Below are positions 34,435 through 43,531 of a DNA stretch of 64,000 bases, in pieces. Numbering within the stretch: position 1 is the first letter of the stretch; each line of letters opens with the position of its first letter. The DNA lies in NCBI RefSeq assembly GCF_900197875.1, contig NZ_FZMO01000558.1, positions 1-64,000 on the forward strand, in the 5' to 3' direction. Both the position numbers and the translations under genes were made by a program. A model generated the notes under the pieces. It searched no databases and was not told the DNA's origin. It was given only the letters and a program-made list of their open reading frames with translations. This DNA is from Frankia canadensis. Lineage in GTDB: Bacteria > Actinomycetota > Actinomycetes > Frankiales > Frankiaceae.

Positions 34435-37002
34435 AGGTTTTTCTTCGAATTCGCGCAACTTTTCCAGAAGTCCGGCTGTCTGGCGGATCGTTGGATTGAG
34501 ATAGGCCTGACGCAAAGAAAGTCGCGGCAGGCCCATCTGTTCCAGTTCCCTCACGAGGCGACCGATCAGGATCGAGTTGCCACCGACGTCGAAGAAGTTG
34601 TCGTCGAGGCCCGCCGGGATTCCGACGATCGACATCCAGGCCCTGCGCACCGTCCCCACCGGGGACGCGGCGCACGGCTGGCTTCCCTCTGCTGTCTCCG
34701 GCTCCTTGAGCCCGTCGGGTTCCGGCGCAGGACGCGGAAGTCGGCCGCCGTCCAGCTTCCCGTTGGGCGTCAGTGGCAGCGCTGGCAGGATCGTCACCGT
34801 CGACGGGACCATGTAGTCGGGCAGCACCCGCCGCGCCCGGGCCCGGATGGCCGCTCCGGATTCGCCGGCCGGGGCCGGGTCAACGCCGTCGAGCACCGCG
34901 TAGGCATCCAGGCGTGCTGTGGCCGGATCGTCCGGATCTCTCCGGTTCACCACCACGGCCGCCGCGAGCACCCGCGGATCCTCCAGCAACACGGCGCGGA
35001 TCTCGTCCAGCTCGATGCGGTAACCGCGCAGCTTGACCTGGCTGTCGAGCCTGCCCAGGTGCTCCAGCACGCCGCTGGGCAGCAGTCGACCCCTGTCGCC
35101 GCTGCGGTACATCCGACCGCCGCGGTCGGGATCGGGCAGGAACCGCTCCGCGGTCAGCTCGGGCCGGTTTAGATAGCCTAGGGCGACCCCCACTCCGCCC
35201 ACATTGATCTCGCCGGCCACCCCCGGCGGCAGCAGCCGGCCCGCGGAGTCCCGCACGGACAGGTACTCGCCCGGTAGGGCCGTGCCCACCTGCCGCGACG
35301 CGGCTGCGGCCGCGTCGCGCGTGATTGTCGTCCACGTGCTGTGCACGGTTGTCTCGGTGATGCCGTACAGGTTCACCATCCGGCACTCGGCTTCCGGATG
35401 TCGATCGAACCACGGCAGCAGCATCCGGGTGTCCAGCGGCTCACCTCCGAAGGTCACCAGCCGCGGCGTGAGCGGCCCGGGCTCGGTGCGTTCAGCCTCG
35501 AGCAGCTGCGCGAACGCCGAGGGGGTCTGGTTGAGCACGGACACCCGCTCGGCCGTGAGCAGGGCGTGGAGCTCCCTCGGGGAGCGGCAGACGAGGTGCG
35601 GCAGGACGACCAGCCGGCCACCGGTGGTCAGTGCTCCCCAGATCTCCCACACCGACATGTCGAAGGCCACCGAGTGGAACAGCGCCCAGACGTCCGAGGG
35701 GCTGAAGCGGAAATCCTGATCCGTGCCCGAGATCAGGGCGGTGACGTTGCGGTGGGTGACAACCACCCCCTTCGGGCGGCCCGTCGATCCCGATGTGTAG
35801 ATCACGTACGCGGGGTCGTCCGCCGAGCGCTCGGCCGGCGGCGAGGCGGTGTGCCGCCCGGTGGCCGCTCGGAGCTCCTCGGGTCGTATCACCCTGGCGG
35901 GGCCGGCCGGGAACTCCTTGAGATCGGTCACCACGAGCACGACCTCCGCGTCCTCAACGGTGTAGCCGAGCCGCTCGGCGGGGTAGCCCGGGTCCATCGG
36001 AACGTACGCCGCACCGGCCCGCAGCACGGCCAGCAGCGTGGCGATCAGCTCGGGCGAGCGGTCCATGCAGACCCCGACCCGGCTGCCGGAGCGGACGCCG
36101 TGGGCCCGCAGCGCGCGGGCGAGCCGGTCGGCGCTTTCGTCCAGCTGACGGTAGGTGAGATGATCACGCCCATGACTCACGGCCACGGCCACGGGGCAGG
36201 CCGCGGCCCGCGCCGCGACCAGCTCGTCGATCCGGCGTGGCTCGTCCGGGACTGTACGCCCCGGGTCGCCGAGGGCAGCGACCCGCTTCCGCTCCTCCTG
36301 GTCGAGCAGCTCGATCGAGGACAGCTCCGCCCCGGGCGCCGCGGCCGCGAGCTGCCGCCCCACGGCCGCGACGTGCCTGGCGAACTGCGCGACCATGTCC
36401 GGGTGGAACAGCTCCCGCCGGAAGGAGCACGTCGATGAGAGTGAACCGAGGTCCGTTCGGCTCACGGTGAGGGTCAGCGGGAACGGCGGTGGCACGGCCT
36501 GAGGTTCCGCTGCCGGACGTCCCGTCCTCGTCCCTGTTCCAGCGGCCCGACCGAACCGGACGGCGACGGATACCTCACCGCCTCCGTCCGACTGGGACAG
36601 CCTGGCCGCCAGCTCCTGGTCGTACCAGGGCCAGGGCCTGGTCAGCAGGTCGGCGGCCCTCTCCAGCAGGTCTACCACCCTCGTGCGGTCGGAGACTGGC
36701 AGAGCCGCCAGCGCCACCGGGGAGGTGTCTGGTCCCACCCCCCCGGCGCCCAGGATCACCCGGTCGAGGCGGTCGTAATGGGACAGCACCAAGGCGACCG
36801 CGGCGAACACCGTGGCCTCGTCCGTGATACCGAGGTCCTCACGGTGGGTGTCAGTGCCCTGGCTGCCGGGTACGCCAAGGCCCCAGTCCGGGCGAACGTA
36901 CTCGGCGGCGAGCAGGTCCGCCAGGCGGGACTCCTTCTCGTCCGACGTGACCGGCCGCCCCGCGGTGCCCGGCGGCCGGGAGCCGGTGGACGCGGTCGTC
37001 AT
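34426..37002 (-). CDS. NRPS: partial condensation-like region, adenylation, carrier
   Basis: This 858-residue protein starts at ATG 37002, which overlaps the stop of the C-T-TE-TE gene (ATGA). The first ~270 residues end like the C-terminal half of a condensation or linker region (ELFHPDMVAQFARHVAAV, SSIELLDQEERKRV) but have no HHxxxDG motif. The A domain (~280-760) shows YVIYTSGSTGRPKG, LYGITETT, YRSGD and the core Lys in PNGKLD. The carrier domain has FFDVGGNSILIG. The pocket code by hand is about D-M-W-N-T-G-L-V-H-K, close to the threonine code DFWNIGMVHK, so Thr or a Thr-like beta-hydroxy amino acid is predicted. It may load the A-less module of its neighbour. Confidence 0.85.
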   Translation of the reverse strand: MTTASTGSRPPGTAGRPVTSDEKESRLADLLAAEYVRPDWGLGVPGSQGTDTHREDLGITDEATVFAAVALVLSHYDRLDRVILGAGGVGPDTSPVALAALPVSDRTRVVDLLERAADLLTRPWPWYDQELAARLSQSDGGGEVSVAVRFGRAAGTGTRTGRPAAEPQAVPPPFPLTLTVSRTDLGSLSSTCSFRRELFHPDMVAQFARHVAAVGRQLAAAAPGAELSSIELLDQEERKRVAALGDPGRTVPDEPRRIDELVAARAAACPVAVAVSHGRDHLTYRQLDESADRLARALRAHGVRSGSRVGVCMDRSPELIATLLAVLRAGAAYVPMDPGYPAERLGYTVEDAEVVLVVTDLKEFPAGPARVIRPEELRAATGRHTASPPAERSADDPAYVIYTSGSTGRPKGVVVTHRNVTALISGTDQDFRFSPSDVWALFHSVAFDMSVWEIWGALTTGGRLVVLPHLVCRSPRELHALLTAERVSVLNQTPSAFAQLLEAERTEPGPLTPRLVTFGGEPLDTRMLLPWFDRHPEAECRMVNLYGITETTVHSTWTTITRDAAAAASRQVGTALPGEYLSVRDSAGRLLPPGVAGEINVGGVGVALGYLNRPELTAERFLPDPDRGGRMYRSGDRGRLLPSGVLEHLGRLDSQVKLRGYRIELDEIRAVLLEDPRVLAAAVVVNRRDPDDPATARLDAYAVLDGVDPAPAGESGAAIRARARRVLPDYMVPSTVTILPALPLTPNGKLDGGRLPRPAPEPDGLKEPETAEGSQPCAASPVGTVRRAWMSIVGIPAGLDDNFFDVGGNSILIGRLVRELEQMGLPRLSLRQAYLNPTIRQTAGLLEKLREFEEKPHN

Positions 37003-40000
37003 GACAGGCCTCTCGCCATCAGCTCCAGCACCTGGCCAGCGAGCTCTGTGTGGTACATGTGCCCGCCCGTGAACTCGGCGAGTTCCAGCTCCCGCGTGGT
37101 CGTAACCTGCCACTGTCCGATCTCCTCGCCGTCGACCAGGGTGTCCCGCTCTCCGCGCAGCGCGGTGACCGGCAGGTCCAACGGCTCGACGGACGTCCGC
37201 CGGTAGCTTTCGTACATCTCCTGGTCGGCGCGCAGGATGGGGAGCAGCAGCTCCGCCGTCTCCGGGTCCTCCAGGGCCGGATGCCGGTAGCCGGCCAGCT
37301 CCTCCAGCCGGGCCAGGAACTCGTCGTCGGGCAACCCGGCGGCCCTGCGCTCTCGGGGCACCAGGGGGCCCGGGGCACCGCTGACCACCAGGTGCCGCAC
37401 CGTGACCTCGGTGGTGGTCGCGAGCCGGTACGCCAGCTCGTAGGCGATCACGCCTCCGAGGCAGTGGCCGAACAGCACCACCTCGGACCGGTCGCCAACG
37501 GCCCGCAGCACCTCGGGAAGCAGGATCTCCACCGCCTCGCCAACGCTTTGGCACAGATCCTCGGCGAAGCGCTTCTCGTGCCCGGGCAGCTCCACCGGGA
37601 TGAGCTCCAGCCGGTCGCCGGCCAGCTCCCGCCACGAATGGAAGAACGACGCCCCGGCCCCGGCGTGTGCCAGGCAGACCACGGGAGTGCGGGAATCCGC
37701 CGAACTCGCCGGGAACAGACGCCGTTCGATGACGGCGGCGAGGTCGGCGGCCCGGTCGCGGATGAAGTAGTGGCCCGCTCCCGGCAGGACGTCGAGCGAG
37801 ACCGAGTCCGCGAACACCTGCCAGCCCCGGTACCGCGTCGCGAAGTCCGGGGTCGCCGGATCGGCGTCACCCAGGACACAGTGCAGGGGCGCCCGAAGCC
37901 GGCGCGGCGGCTGGGCGTGGCAGGCCATCTGGAAGCGTGTCGCATCCGCCATGTCGTGCCGCAGCGCCCGCAGCAGGTGCTGGAGATCGGTGGGATCCAG
38001 CGGGCCGTCGAAGCCGCCGATGGCCCGGATGTGACCGTACAGCTCGTCGTCCTCGCTGTCGGTGACCCGGGTCAGGTTCGCCGCCGCGTCCGGGTCGGTC
38101 AGGCTTCCGCCCAGGTACGTCGCCCTGACCGCCACCCCGCGCTCCTCGAGCTCCCGGGCGAGGTCGACCGCCTGCGAGGCGCCGGCGCAGTGACCGTAGA
38201 CCACCACTGGTCCGCTGATCCGTTCCTGGACCTCGTCCGCGATCCGCGCGGTGGCCTCGGCCAGCGGGATCAGCTGGACGTCCGGACCGCCGCTCTCGTG
38301 GCCCGGCAGGCCCACGGCCCACAGGGCGAACCGAGCGGGCAGCTCGCCAGCGAGCGCCTCGTAGGCGACGGCGTGTCCGCCGGCGTACGGGACGCACACC
38401 AAGGTGACCTCCGGCGTCCGACCGGCCGGGGTCAGCTGGTGGAGCAGCCGCTCCGGGGTGTCGTCCGCCAGGGAGCGGCCGCTGAGGTACGCGGCGAGGG
38501 ACAGGATCGTACGGTGCCGAAACAGCTCCACCATCGGTACCCGTCCGCCCAGCAGGCGACGGACCTTGGTGGCCAGGAAGGAGTTGCCGCCCAGATCGAA
38601 GAAGTCGACGTGCAGCCCGATCTCGTCGCGGCCAAGCACCTCGCGCCAGACCTCCAGGACCTGGGTGATCGCCTCTGCTCCGGCGGCGGAGAGCACGGCG
38701 GCCTGCTGAGGCTGCCGGATCCGCGGGCTCTCCCGGGACTCCTGGGCCGCGCCGCGGGGCAGTTCGGGGAGCGGCAGGGCAGCGACGCTCAGGTCGGGCT
38801 CCGCCACCAGGGCCGCCACGACGGCCCGGACCTGCTCCAACAACCGTTCCGCGGTGCTGTCGTCGAAGAGGTCCGTGCTGTAGACGAGGTCGACCACCGA
38901 GCCGTCCTCGGCGGCACGGACCGTGAAGCTCAGGTCGAACTTGGCGGTCACGAACTCGGGCACCAGTCCTTCGGCCCGAAGCGCGTGGTACGCGGGCAGC
39001 TCCTCGTAGCCGGTCAGAGTTCCCGTGCTTTCCTCGACCTGGAAGTGCACTCGGAAGAGGGGAGTGCGGTTTCCGCGCCTGGGCGGCTGGAGCCGGTCCA
39101 CGAGGAGGTCGAACGGCAGTTCGCTGTGGGCGTAGTCGGCGACCAGCGCGTCTCTGGTGCGGCGAAGCAGCTCGCGGAAGGTCGGTGCGCCGGAGAGGTC
39201 GGCGCGCAGCACCAGGGTGTTGTTGAAGAAACCGATGAGGCCCTGGAGCTCGGAACGATCCCGTCCGGCCGAGGTGGTGCCGAACACCAGGTCCTGCTGT
39301 CCCGTGTGCCGGGAGAACAGCACGCCGAGCACGGCGGACATGGTCATGAACAACGATGTGCTCTCGGCCCTTGCGATCTCCCCCAACTGGCTCATCAGAG
39401 CGGACGAGAGCCGGACACTCCTGGTCCCGCCACGCGTTGACGTGACGTCCGACATCGGCCGGTCGGTGGGCAGCTCCATCGGGACGACACCGGCCAGCCG
39501 CTCCTCCCAGTAGCTGAGCAGCTCGTCCAGCCGCGCACCGCTGAGCCGTTGACGCTGCCAGACCGCATAGTCCGCATACTGCAGCGGGGGCTCGGGCACC
39601 TGCGGCGTCTCGCCGCGCACCCGCGCGTTGTAACCACCGGCCAGCTCACTGTGAAGCAGCGGGACCGACCAGCCGTCGAAGCCGAGGTGGTGAACGGTGA
39701 TCAGCAGCAGGTGGTCGTCTTGAGCCAACCGCAGCAGCCGGGCCCGCAGCAACGGTGCGCTCGCCAGGTCGAAGGGTCGAGTCTGCTCGTCTGTCAGCTG
39801 CCGCTGGACGGCCTCGCCCTGCTCGCGCCCGACCAGGCCGCTCAGGTCGGTCACCGGGAGGATGACTGCTTCGGCGGACTCGACGACCTGCAGCAGCCCA
39901 AGGCTGTCGTCCTCCCGCAATGTCGTGCGCAGCGCCTCGTGCCGCCGGACGATGCCGGACAGGCTGTCGGCTAGCGCACCCGTGTCCAGGGGGCCGCGGA

Positions 40001-40211
40001 AACGGAGCGGCAGCGGCACATGGTAGGCCGAGGCTCCCTGCTCCAGCGCACCGACCAGCCAGAGCCGGGTCTGGGCGTACGAGGCGGGTACGGGACCGCT
40101 GTCTCTCCGGCGGGGGATCCGGGCCTGTGTCGCGCGGCGCCGAGCGAGTTCGCGGAGCAGCGCCTGACGTTGCGGAGAACGCGGTGAACTGAGGTCCTGC
40201 AGCTCGGTCAT
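36999..40211 (-). CDS. NRPS termination protein: condensation-carrier-thioesterase-thioesterase
   Basis: This 1070-residue protein starts at ATG 40211 (GAGGAG eight bases upstream). It has a condensation domain with HHLGFDG (174-180), no adenylation domain, a carrier domain (FFDLGGNSFLA, Ser 544) and two thioesterase domains in tandem. TE1 has GHCAGA with Cys 675 (codon 38187-38189) and His in PGAGHYF. TE2 has GHCLGG with Cys 917, Asp in RGERDT and His in FTGGHMYH. Both nucleophiles are therefore Cys, where Ser is usual. Tandem TEs and Cys TEs are each known (the latter in beta-lactone-forming ObiF); both together are unusual. It presumably releases the finished peptide. It is the first NRPS gene of the right-hand operon. 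Confidence 0.9.
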   Translation of the reverse strand: MTELQDLSSPRSPQRQALLRELARRRATQARIPRRRDSGPVPASYAQTRLWLVGALEQGASAYHVPLPLRFRGPLDTGALADSLSGIVRRHEALRTTLREDDSLGLLQVVESAEAVILPVTDLSGLVGREQGEAVQRQLTDEQTRPFDLASAPLLRARLLRLAQDDHLLLITVHHLGFDGWSVPLLHSELAGGYNARVRGETPQVPEPPLQYADYAVWQRQRLSGARLDELLSYWEERLAGVVPMELPTDRPMSDVTSTRGGTRSVRLSSALMSQLGEIARAESTSLFMTMSAVLGVLFSRHTGQQDLVFGTTSAGRDRSELQGLIGFFNNTLVLRADLSGAPTFRELLRRTRDALVADYAHSELPFDLLVDRLQPPRRGNRTPLFRVHFQVEESTGTLTGYEELPAYHALRAEGLVPEFVTAKFDLSFTVRAAEDGSVVDLVYSTDLFDDSTAERLLEQVRAVVAALVAEPDLSVAALPLPELPRGAAQESRESPRIRQPQQAAVLSAAGAEAITQVLEVWREVLGRDEIGLHVDFFDLGGNSFLATKVRRLLGGRVPMVELFRHRTILSLAAYLSGRSLADDTPERLLHQLTPAGRTPEVTLVCVPYAGGHAVAYEALAGELPARFALWAVGLPGHESGGPDVQLIPLAEATARIADEVQERISGPVVVYGHCAGASQAVDLARELEERGVAVRATYLGGSLTDPDAAANLTRVTDSEDDELYGHIRAIGGFDGPLDPTDLQHLLRALRHDMADATRFQMACHAQPPRRLRAPLHCVLGDADPATPDFATRYRGWQVFADSVSLDVLPGAGHYFIRDRAADLAAVIERRLFPASSADSRTPVVCLAHAGAGASFFHSWRELAGDRLELIPVELPGHEKRFAEDLCQSVGEAVEILLPEVLRAVGDRSEVVLFGHCLGGVIAYELAYRLATTTEVTVRHLVVSGAPGPLVPRERRAAGLPDDEFLARLEELAGYRHPALEDPETAELLLPILRADQEMYESYRRTSVEPLDLPVTALRGERDTLVDGEEIGQWQVTTTRELELAEFTGGHMYHTELAGQVLELMARGLS

Positions 40212-40280
40212 CCTGGTCGCTCCTCGGTTGTCCGGGCAGCGCGCCATCGCCAGGGACAAGGCGCACCGTCGGCCGGGAAG

Positions 40281-41417
40281 CTAGAGCCGCTCGGTTAGCC
40301 GGTGGTTATGCTCCCGGTCTCCTCCGTATGGCCCCGTGCCGAGGAACCGGGCGATGTCCGCTTCCTCGGCGGCGATGCCGGTGAGGACGTCGTCCGGCAA
40401 GTCACCGAAGGGGGTGAGGAGCACCGTTCGACCCCCGTTCCGCCTGCTCCAGGTCGCACAGGCCAGGCCGTCCACTGTGACCGTCGGCCGGATCTGCCCG
40501 CCGCCGGGCCAGACCCGCCGTTCGTGGGGCGCGGCCACGGAAAGCGCGCGGGTCCGATAGCCGACCAGATAGTTGTCATAGGCCGGCAGCAGCCGTACGT
40601 CCAGCGATGGTTCGGGGGTCTCCGCGGCGCGCTCCGTGGGCAGCGCGCAGGGCTGCCCGGCCACCTCGCACTCCACGGTCTCCTCCGCGTCAGCGAGCGC
40701 CTTCCACGCCCTGTGGGCCATCGCGGCAGGCAGCCCCGACCACGTCGTGAAGTCCTCCAGGGCGGCGGGCGCGTGGGCGGCCAGGTAGCGGCGGGCCAGC
40801 TCGACGGCGGCCGACCCCGCCTCAAGGGTCGGCCTGTCGTCCGCCGGTAGCCAGTCGTCGAGGAGGACGAACGTGGCCTCTCCGTCATCCCTGGTGGGGC
40901 CGTGGCAGATCTGCCCCAGCAGAGCGCAGCGCCGCACGAGGTGGAACGGCACCTGGCCACGGGGATCGAGACCGGCCCCCGCCAGCCGTTCGGCTAGCTC
41001 GGCACGGGTCAGCGGGCCCTCGGTGGCCAACGCGGAGGTGATCAGGTGTTCGGCGTGGGCGAGGGCGCCGTCGTCTAGGCCGAGCTCGCGGTAGCGACGG
41101 ACGCTGAGCTTCAGGAAGATAGGGCCCAGCAGCCGGGTCAGCCAGCGCAGATCGGAGGCGGACACCAGATACAGAGTTCCGCGCATGAACCAGCCGCGTA
41201 CGACGCTCCGCTCGACGTCGGCCGCCCTGGTCACCGCCTCGGCCGTGAGGCCGGCGGCCCGAGCTCTGAGCCCGAGCGCCGCGGCCGACGCGTCCTGCGC
41301 CTGCACGGCGAAGGCGCGGTCCATCACGTCCGCCACTGAGGCGCCGCGCAGCCCGCCGCCGATGCCCTGCGTGCGGGCGCGCATCAGCCGGGCCTGCTCC
41401 GCATCTATTGTCCGCAT
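40281..41417 (-). CDS. AlkZ-like DNA glycosylase family protein (HTH_42), possible self-resistance
   Basis: This 378-residue winged-helix protein belongs to the HTH_42 superfamily (pfam06224): WFMRGTLYLVSASDLRWL, EGPLTRAELAERL, and RLLPAYDNYLVGYRTRAL near the C-terminus. It carries Gln39-Ala-Gln41 in FAVQAQDA, the place and form of the QxQ catalytic motif of AlkZ-like glycosylases. Family members in the azinomycin, hedamycin and trioxacarcin clusters excise the producer's own DNA adducts. Lying 69 bp upstream of the terminal NRPS gene on the same strand, it could be co-transcribed and protect the host. HTH_42 genes are also common outside such clusters, so the link is inference. Confidence 0.8.
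   Translation of the reverse strand: MRTIDAEQARLMRARTQGIGGGLRGASVADVMDRAFAVQAQDASAAALGLRARAAGLTAEAVTRAADVERSVVRGWFMRGTLYLVSASDLRWLTRLLGPIFLKLSVRRYRELGLDDGALAHAEHLITSALATEGPLTRAELAERLAGAGLDPRGQVPFHLVRRCALLGQICHGPTRDDGEATFVLLDDWLPADDRPTLEAGSAAVELARRYLAAHAPAALEDFTTWSGLPAAMAHRAWKALADAEETVECEVAGQPCALPTERAAETPEPSLDVRLLPAYDNYLVGYRTRALSVAAPHERRVWPGGGQIRPTVTVDGLACATWSRRNGGRTVLLTPFGDLPDDVLTGIAAEEADIARFLGTGPYGGDREHNHRLTERL
40293..40310 (-). promoter_or_regulatory. Putative SARP operator before the terminal NRPS operon
   Basis: On the minus strand this reads CATAACC-ACCG-GCTAACC, two heptamers with an 11-bp period, 82 bp before the ATG of the C-T-TE-TE gene and overlapping the last codons of the AlkZ-like gene. 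The layout matches the sites at 26714 and 34417. Confidence 0.62.
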
Positions 41418-41993
41418 GTCGACCGACTCTAACCCCAGGCTTTCCCCGGGGATCGTCTGCTGGGTGGCGGGAGAGGAGAAATTCCTCCTGAGATGAGGAC
41501 CTCGGTGTGGGTCGGATCGATTCCAGGGCGCGGCTGATCGTTCCCAGCATGGGATCTGAGTACCGGACTCGGCGACGGTGATCCAGGTTGTTATGCGGCA
41601 GGATTTCGAAGGCTCTACGGCTACTTTTGGTCCCGTTCTGCTACGCGCTGTTCATGGGCCTGGAGGCCTACTGGATCTGGTCGGTGATCCAGCACGGCAC
41701 CAACCGCCGGTCGTTCTTCCTCATGTTCGCCGCGTGTGACGTGAGTGATTGGCATCATGGAGCACCCGGTTGTGATCATGGGGGTTTACGAGTACTATTG
41801 GGCGCTGTTGCATCGGCGGAGTCGGCTGTCCCGCGGCCGTCGAACTCCCTGACCGGGAGGGTGGGCTGGCTTCAGGCCGGCTGAGACCCGGTCAGCCTGA
41901 CGGCGACTGGTACCCGCTCGGGCACGACAGGTACGGACGCCCGCCCGCCGCGACGCTCTGGTCTCGGCCCATCACGTGCCGCCGGGCTGGCCA
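41418..41993. other. Gene-poor junction between the peptide cluster and IS debris
   Basis: No intact gene is recognised. The promoter of the AlkZ-like gene should lie at 41420-41550. A plus-strand open frame (41588-41884) contains a short hydrophobic run but no family features or ribosome binding site. The end of the stretch begins the IS256-like remnant. Confidence 0.35.
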
Positions 41994-42142
41994 TGGCGTT
42001 CAAGCTCATCGAGGCCGCCCAGGTCCGCTGGCGGGCGGTCAACGCACCCCACCTCGTCGCCCTCGTCCGCGCCGGCGCCGTCTTCGAAGCAGGCCAGCTC
42101 GTCGAACGACCCACCACCACATCCGTCAACCAAGCAGCCTAA
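41994..42142 (+). mobile_element. IS256-family transposase C-terminal remnant
   Basis: About 48 codons ending at TAA 42140-42142 encode the typical IS256 tail (MAFKLIEAAQVRWRAVNAPH, then LVALVRAGAVFEAGQLVERP). The catalytic part is absent, so it is a dead fragment. It ends ~35 bp before the probable left end of the following IS5-type element. Confidence 0.7.
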
Positions 42143-42288
42143 CGATCAACATCCACAAGTCTTGACTATTTCTCGCTGAGAAGGTGTTTGAGAACGTCTG
42201 CTGATGACGGTGTGTGACTTTCAGGGGTGTGCGATGGGGGTGCAGTCGGCGGATCATGGCCTGCCGCGGGCGGTGATCGGCTGATCGT

Positions 42289-43305
42289 GTGTGGATGTCG
42301 TCTGCTGGCCGTCATCGGTATCCGTCGGATCTGTCGGACTCGCAGTGGGCTCTCATCGAGCCGTTACTCCCGCCGCCGGCGGCGGTGGGCCGGCCGGAGA
42401 AGCATGATCGGCGTGATCTGGTCGACGCGATCCTGTACGTGGTGCGCTCGGGGTGCGCGTGGCGGGCGCTACCGTCGGACTATCCACCGTGGCAGACCGT
42501 GTACTACTACTTCGCCCTGTGGCACGACCTGGGTGTCACCGAACGTGTCCACGACGCGCTACGGGAGCAGGCCCGCCGGGCGGAAGGACGCGACCCGGAA
42601 CCGTCGGCAGGGATCATCGATTCCCAGTCGGTGAAGGGCGCCGACACCGTGCCCGCCTCCTCCCGCGGCTACGACGCCGGCAAGAAAATCAACGGCCGCA
42701 AGCGGTTCATCGCCGTCGACACGATGGGCCTGCTGCTGGCCGTCCTCGTCGTCCCAGCCAGTACCCACGACACCGCCGGCGGACGGCAGCTCCTGCTCGA
42801 CAGCTACGTCGCCGGCCGGCGGCTACGGCTCGTGTTCGCCGACGCCGGGTTCGCCGGCGTCTTCGTCGACGTGGTGTGCCTGCGGGAAGGACGTCAGGGA
42901 TTCGATTTTCTCGGCTGGCACCATCACAAGGTGCGGTCGTGGAAAGGGCCTCGACGTTTCTACCTGATGCGGTGGCCGTCGGCGGCGGCGACGCGGTCGG
43001 TCCGGGCGGGGATACGTGACAGCACGGCCCGTCGCTTCGTCGGGAAGTCGCTGGCGGAGCGGGTGGAGAATCTCAACCGACTCCTTCGGGGGTGGGCGGC
43101 GTACTTCGCCGCGGGGAACTCCTCCCGGGTGTTCTCGTCATTGGACAGCTACGTCCATCTGCGGCTTGCCATCTTCGCCAGCAACAAGCACGGCCGGTCC
43201 GGTCGGGGATGGTCCGGGCGTCACAACGCCGTCTGGCTTTCCCGGCTAGGTGTGTTCCGTCTCTCCGGAAGGACCCGGCGGGTGACCGCGCATGCCTCGC
43301 GGTGA
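42289..43305 (+). mobile_element. IS5-family transposase fused in frame to a group II intron maturase end
   Basis: The 338-codon frame starts as an IS5-family transposase (YPSDLSDSQWALIEPLLPPP, WRALPSDYPPWQTVYYYF, IIDSQSVKGAD, GRKRFIAVDTMGLLL, VFADAGFAG with catalytic Asp). After about codon 200 it changes to the C-terminal part of a group II intron reverse transcriptase/maturase (CLREGRQGFDFLGWHHHKVR, FVGKSLAERVENLNRLLRGW, NKHGRSGRGW, LSRLGVFRLSGR). The last third of the IS5 protein and the first two thirds of the maturase are both gone, so one element inserted next to or into the other and DNA was lost at the junction. The reading frame is probably retained by chance; neither enzyme should work. 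Confidence 0.75.
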
Positions 43306-43531
43306 ACGGTGTCGGAGAGCCGTGTGTGGGAGAACCACATGCACGGATCGAAAGGGGGCCGCTGGCGAAGCCGACACTCGTGGCAGCACGGCGTTCACAC
43401 GCCGCCGGGCGGCAAAAGTGCCCGACGGGAGCCCCGCGGGCCCCGTCCCGGCCACGAGCAAAGGACCAGCCAGCGGCCTACCTCACTCTCAGTGATCCGA
43501 GAGCTACCGATTATGACGACTGGCAGTGGTA
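43306..43531 (+). ncRNA. 3' end of a group II intron (domain V) running up to the CRISPR array
   Basis: Directly after the maturase end, 43317-43350 folds as a domain V-like hairpin: CCGTG pairs with CACGG and TGTGG with CCACA around a GAGAA loop, with a two-base bulge. A domain VI-like helix should follow (about 43355-43400). The 5' intron domains are missing, so it is a remnant that cannot splice. The ~130 bp between it and the first CRISPR repeat would be the place for a leader. Confidence 0.6.
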
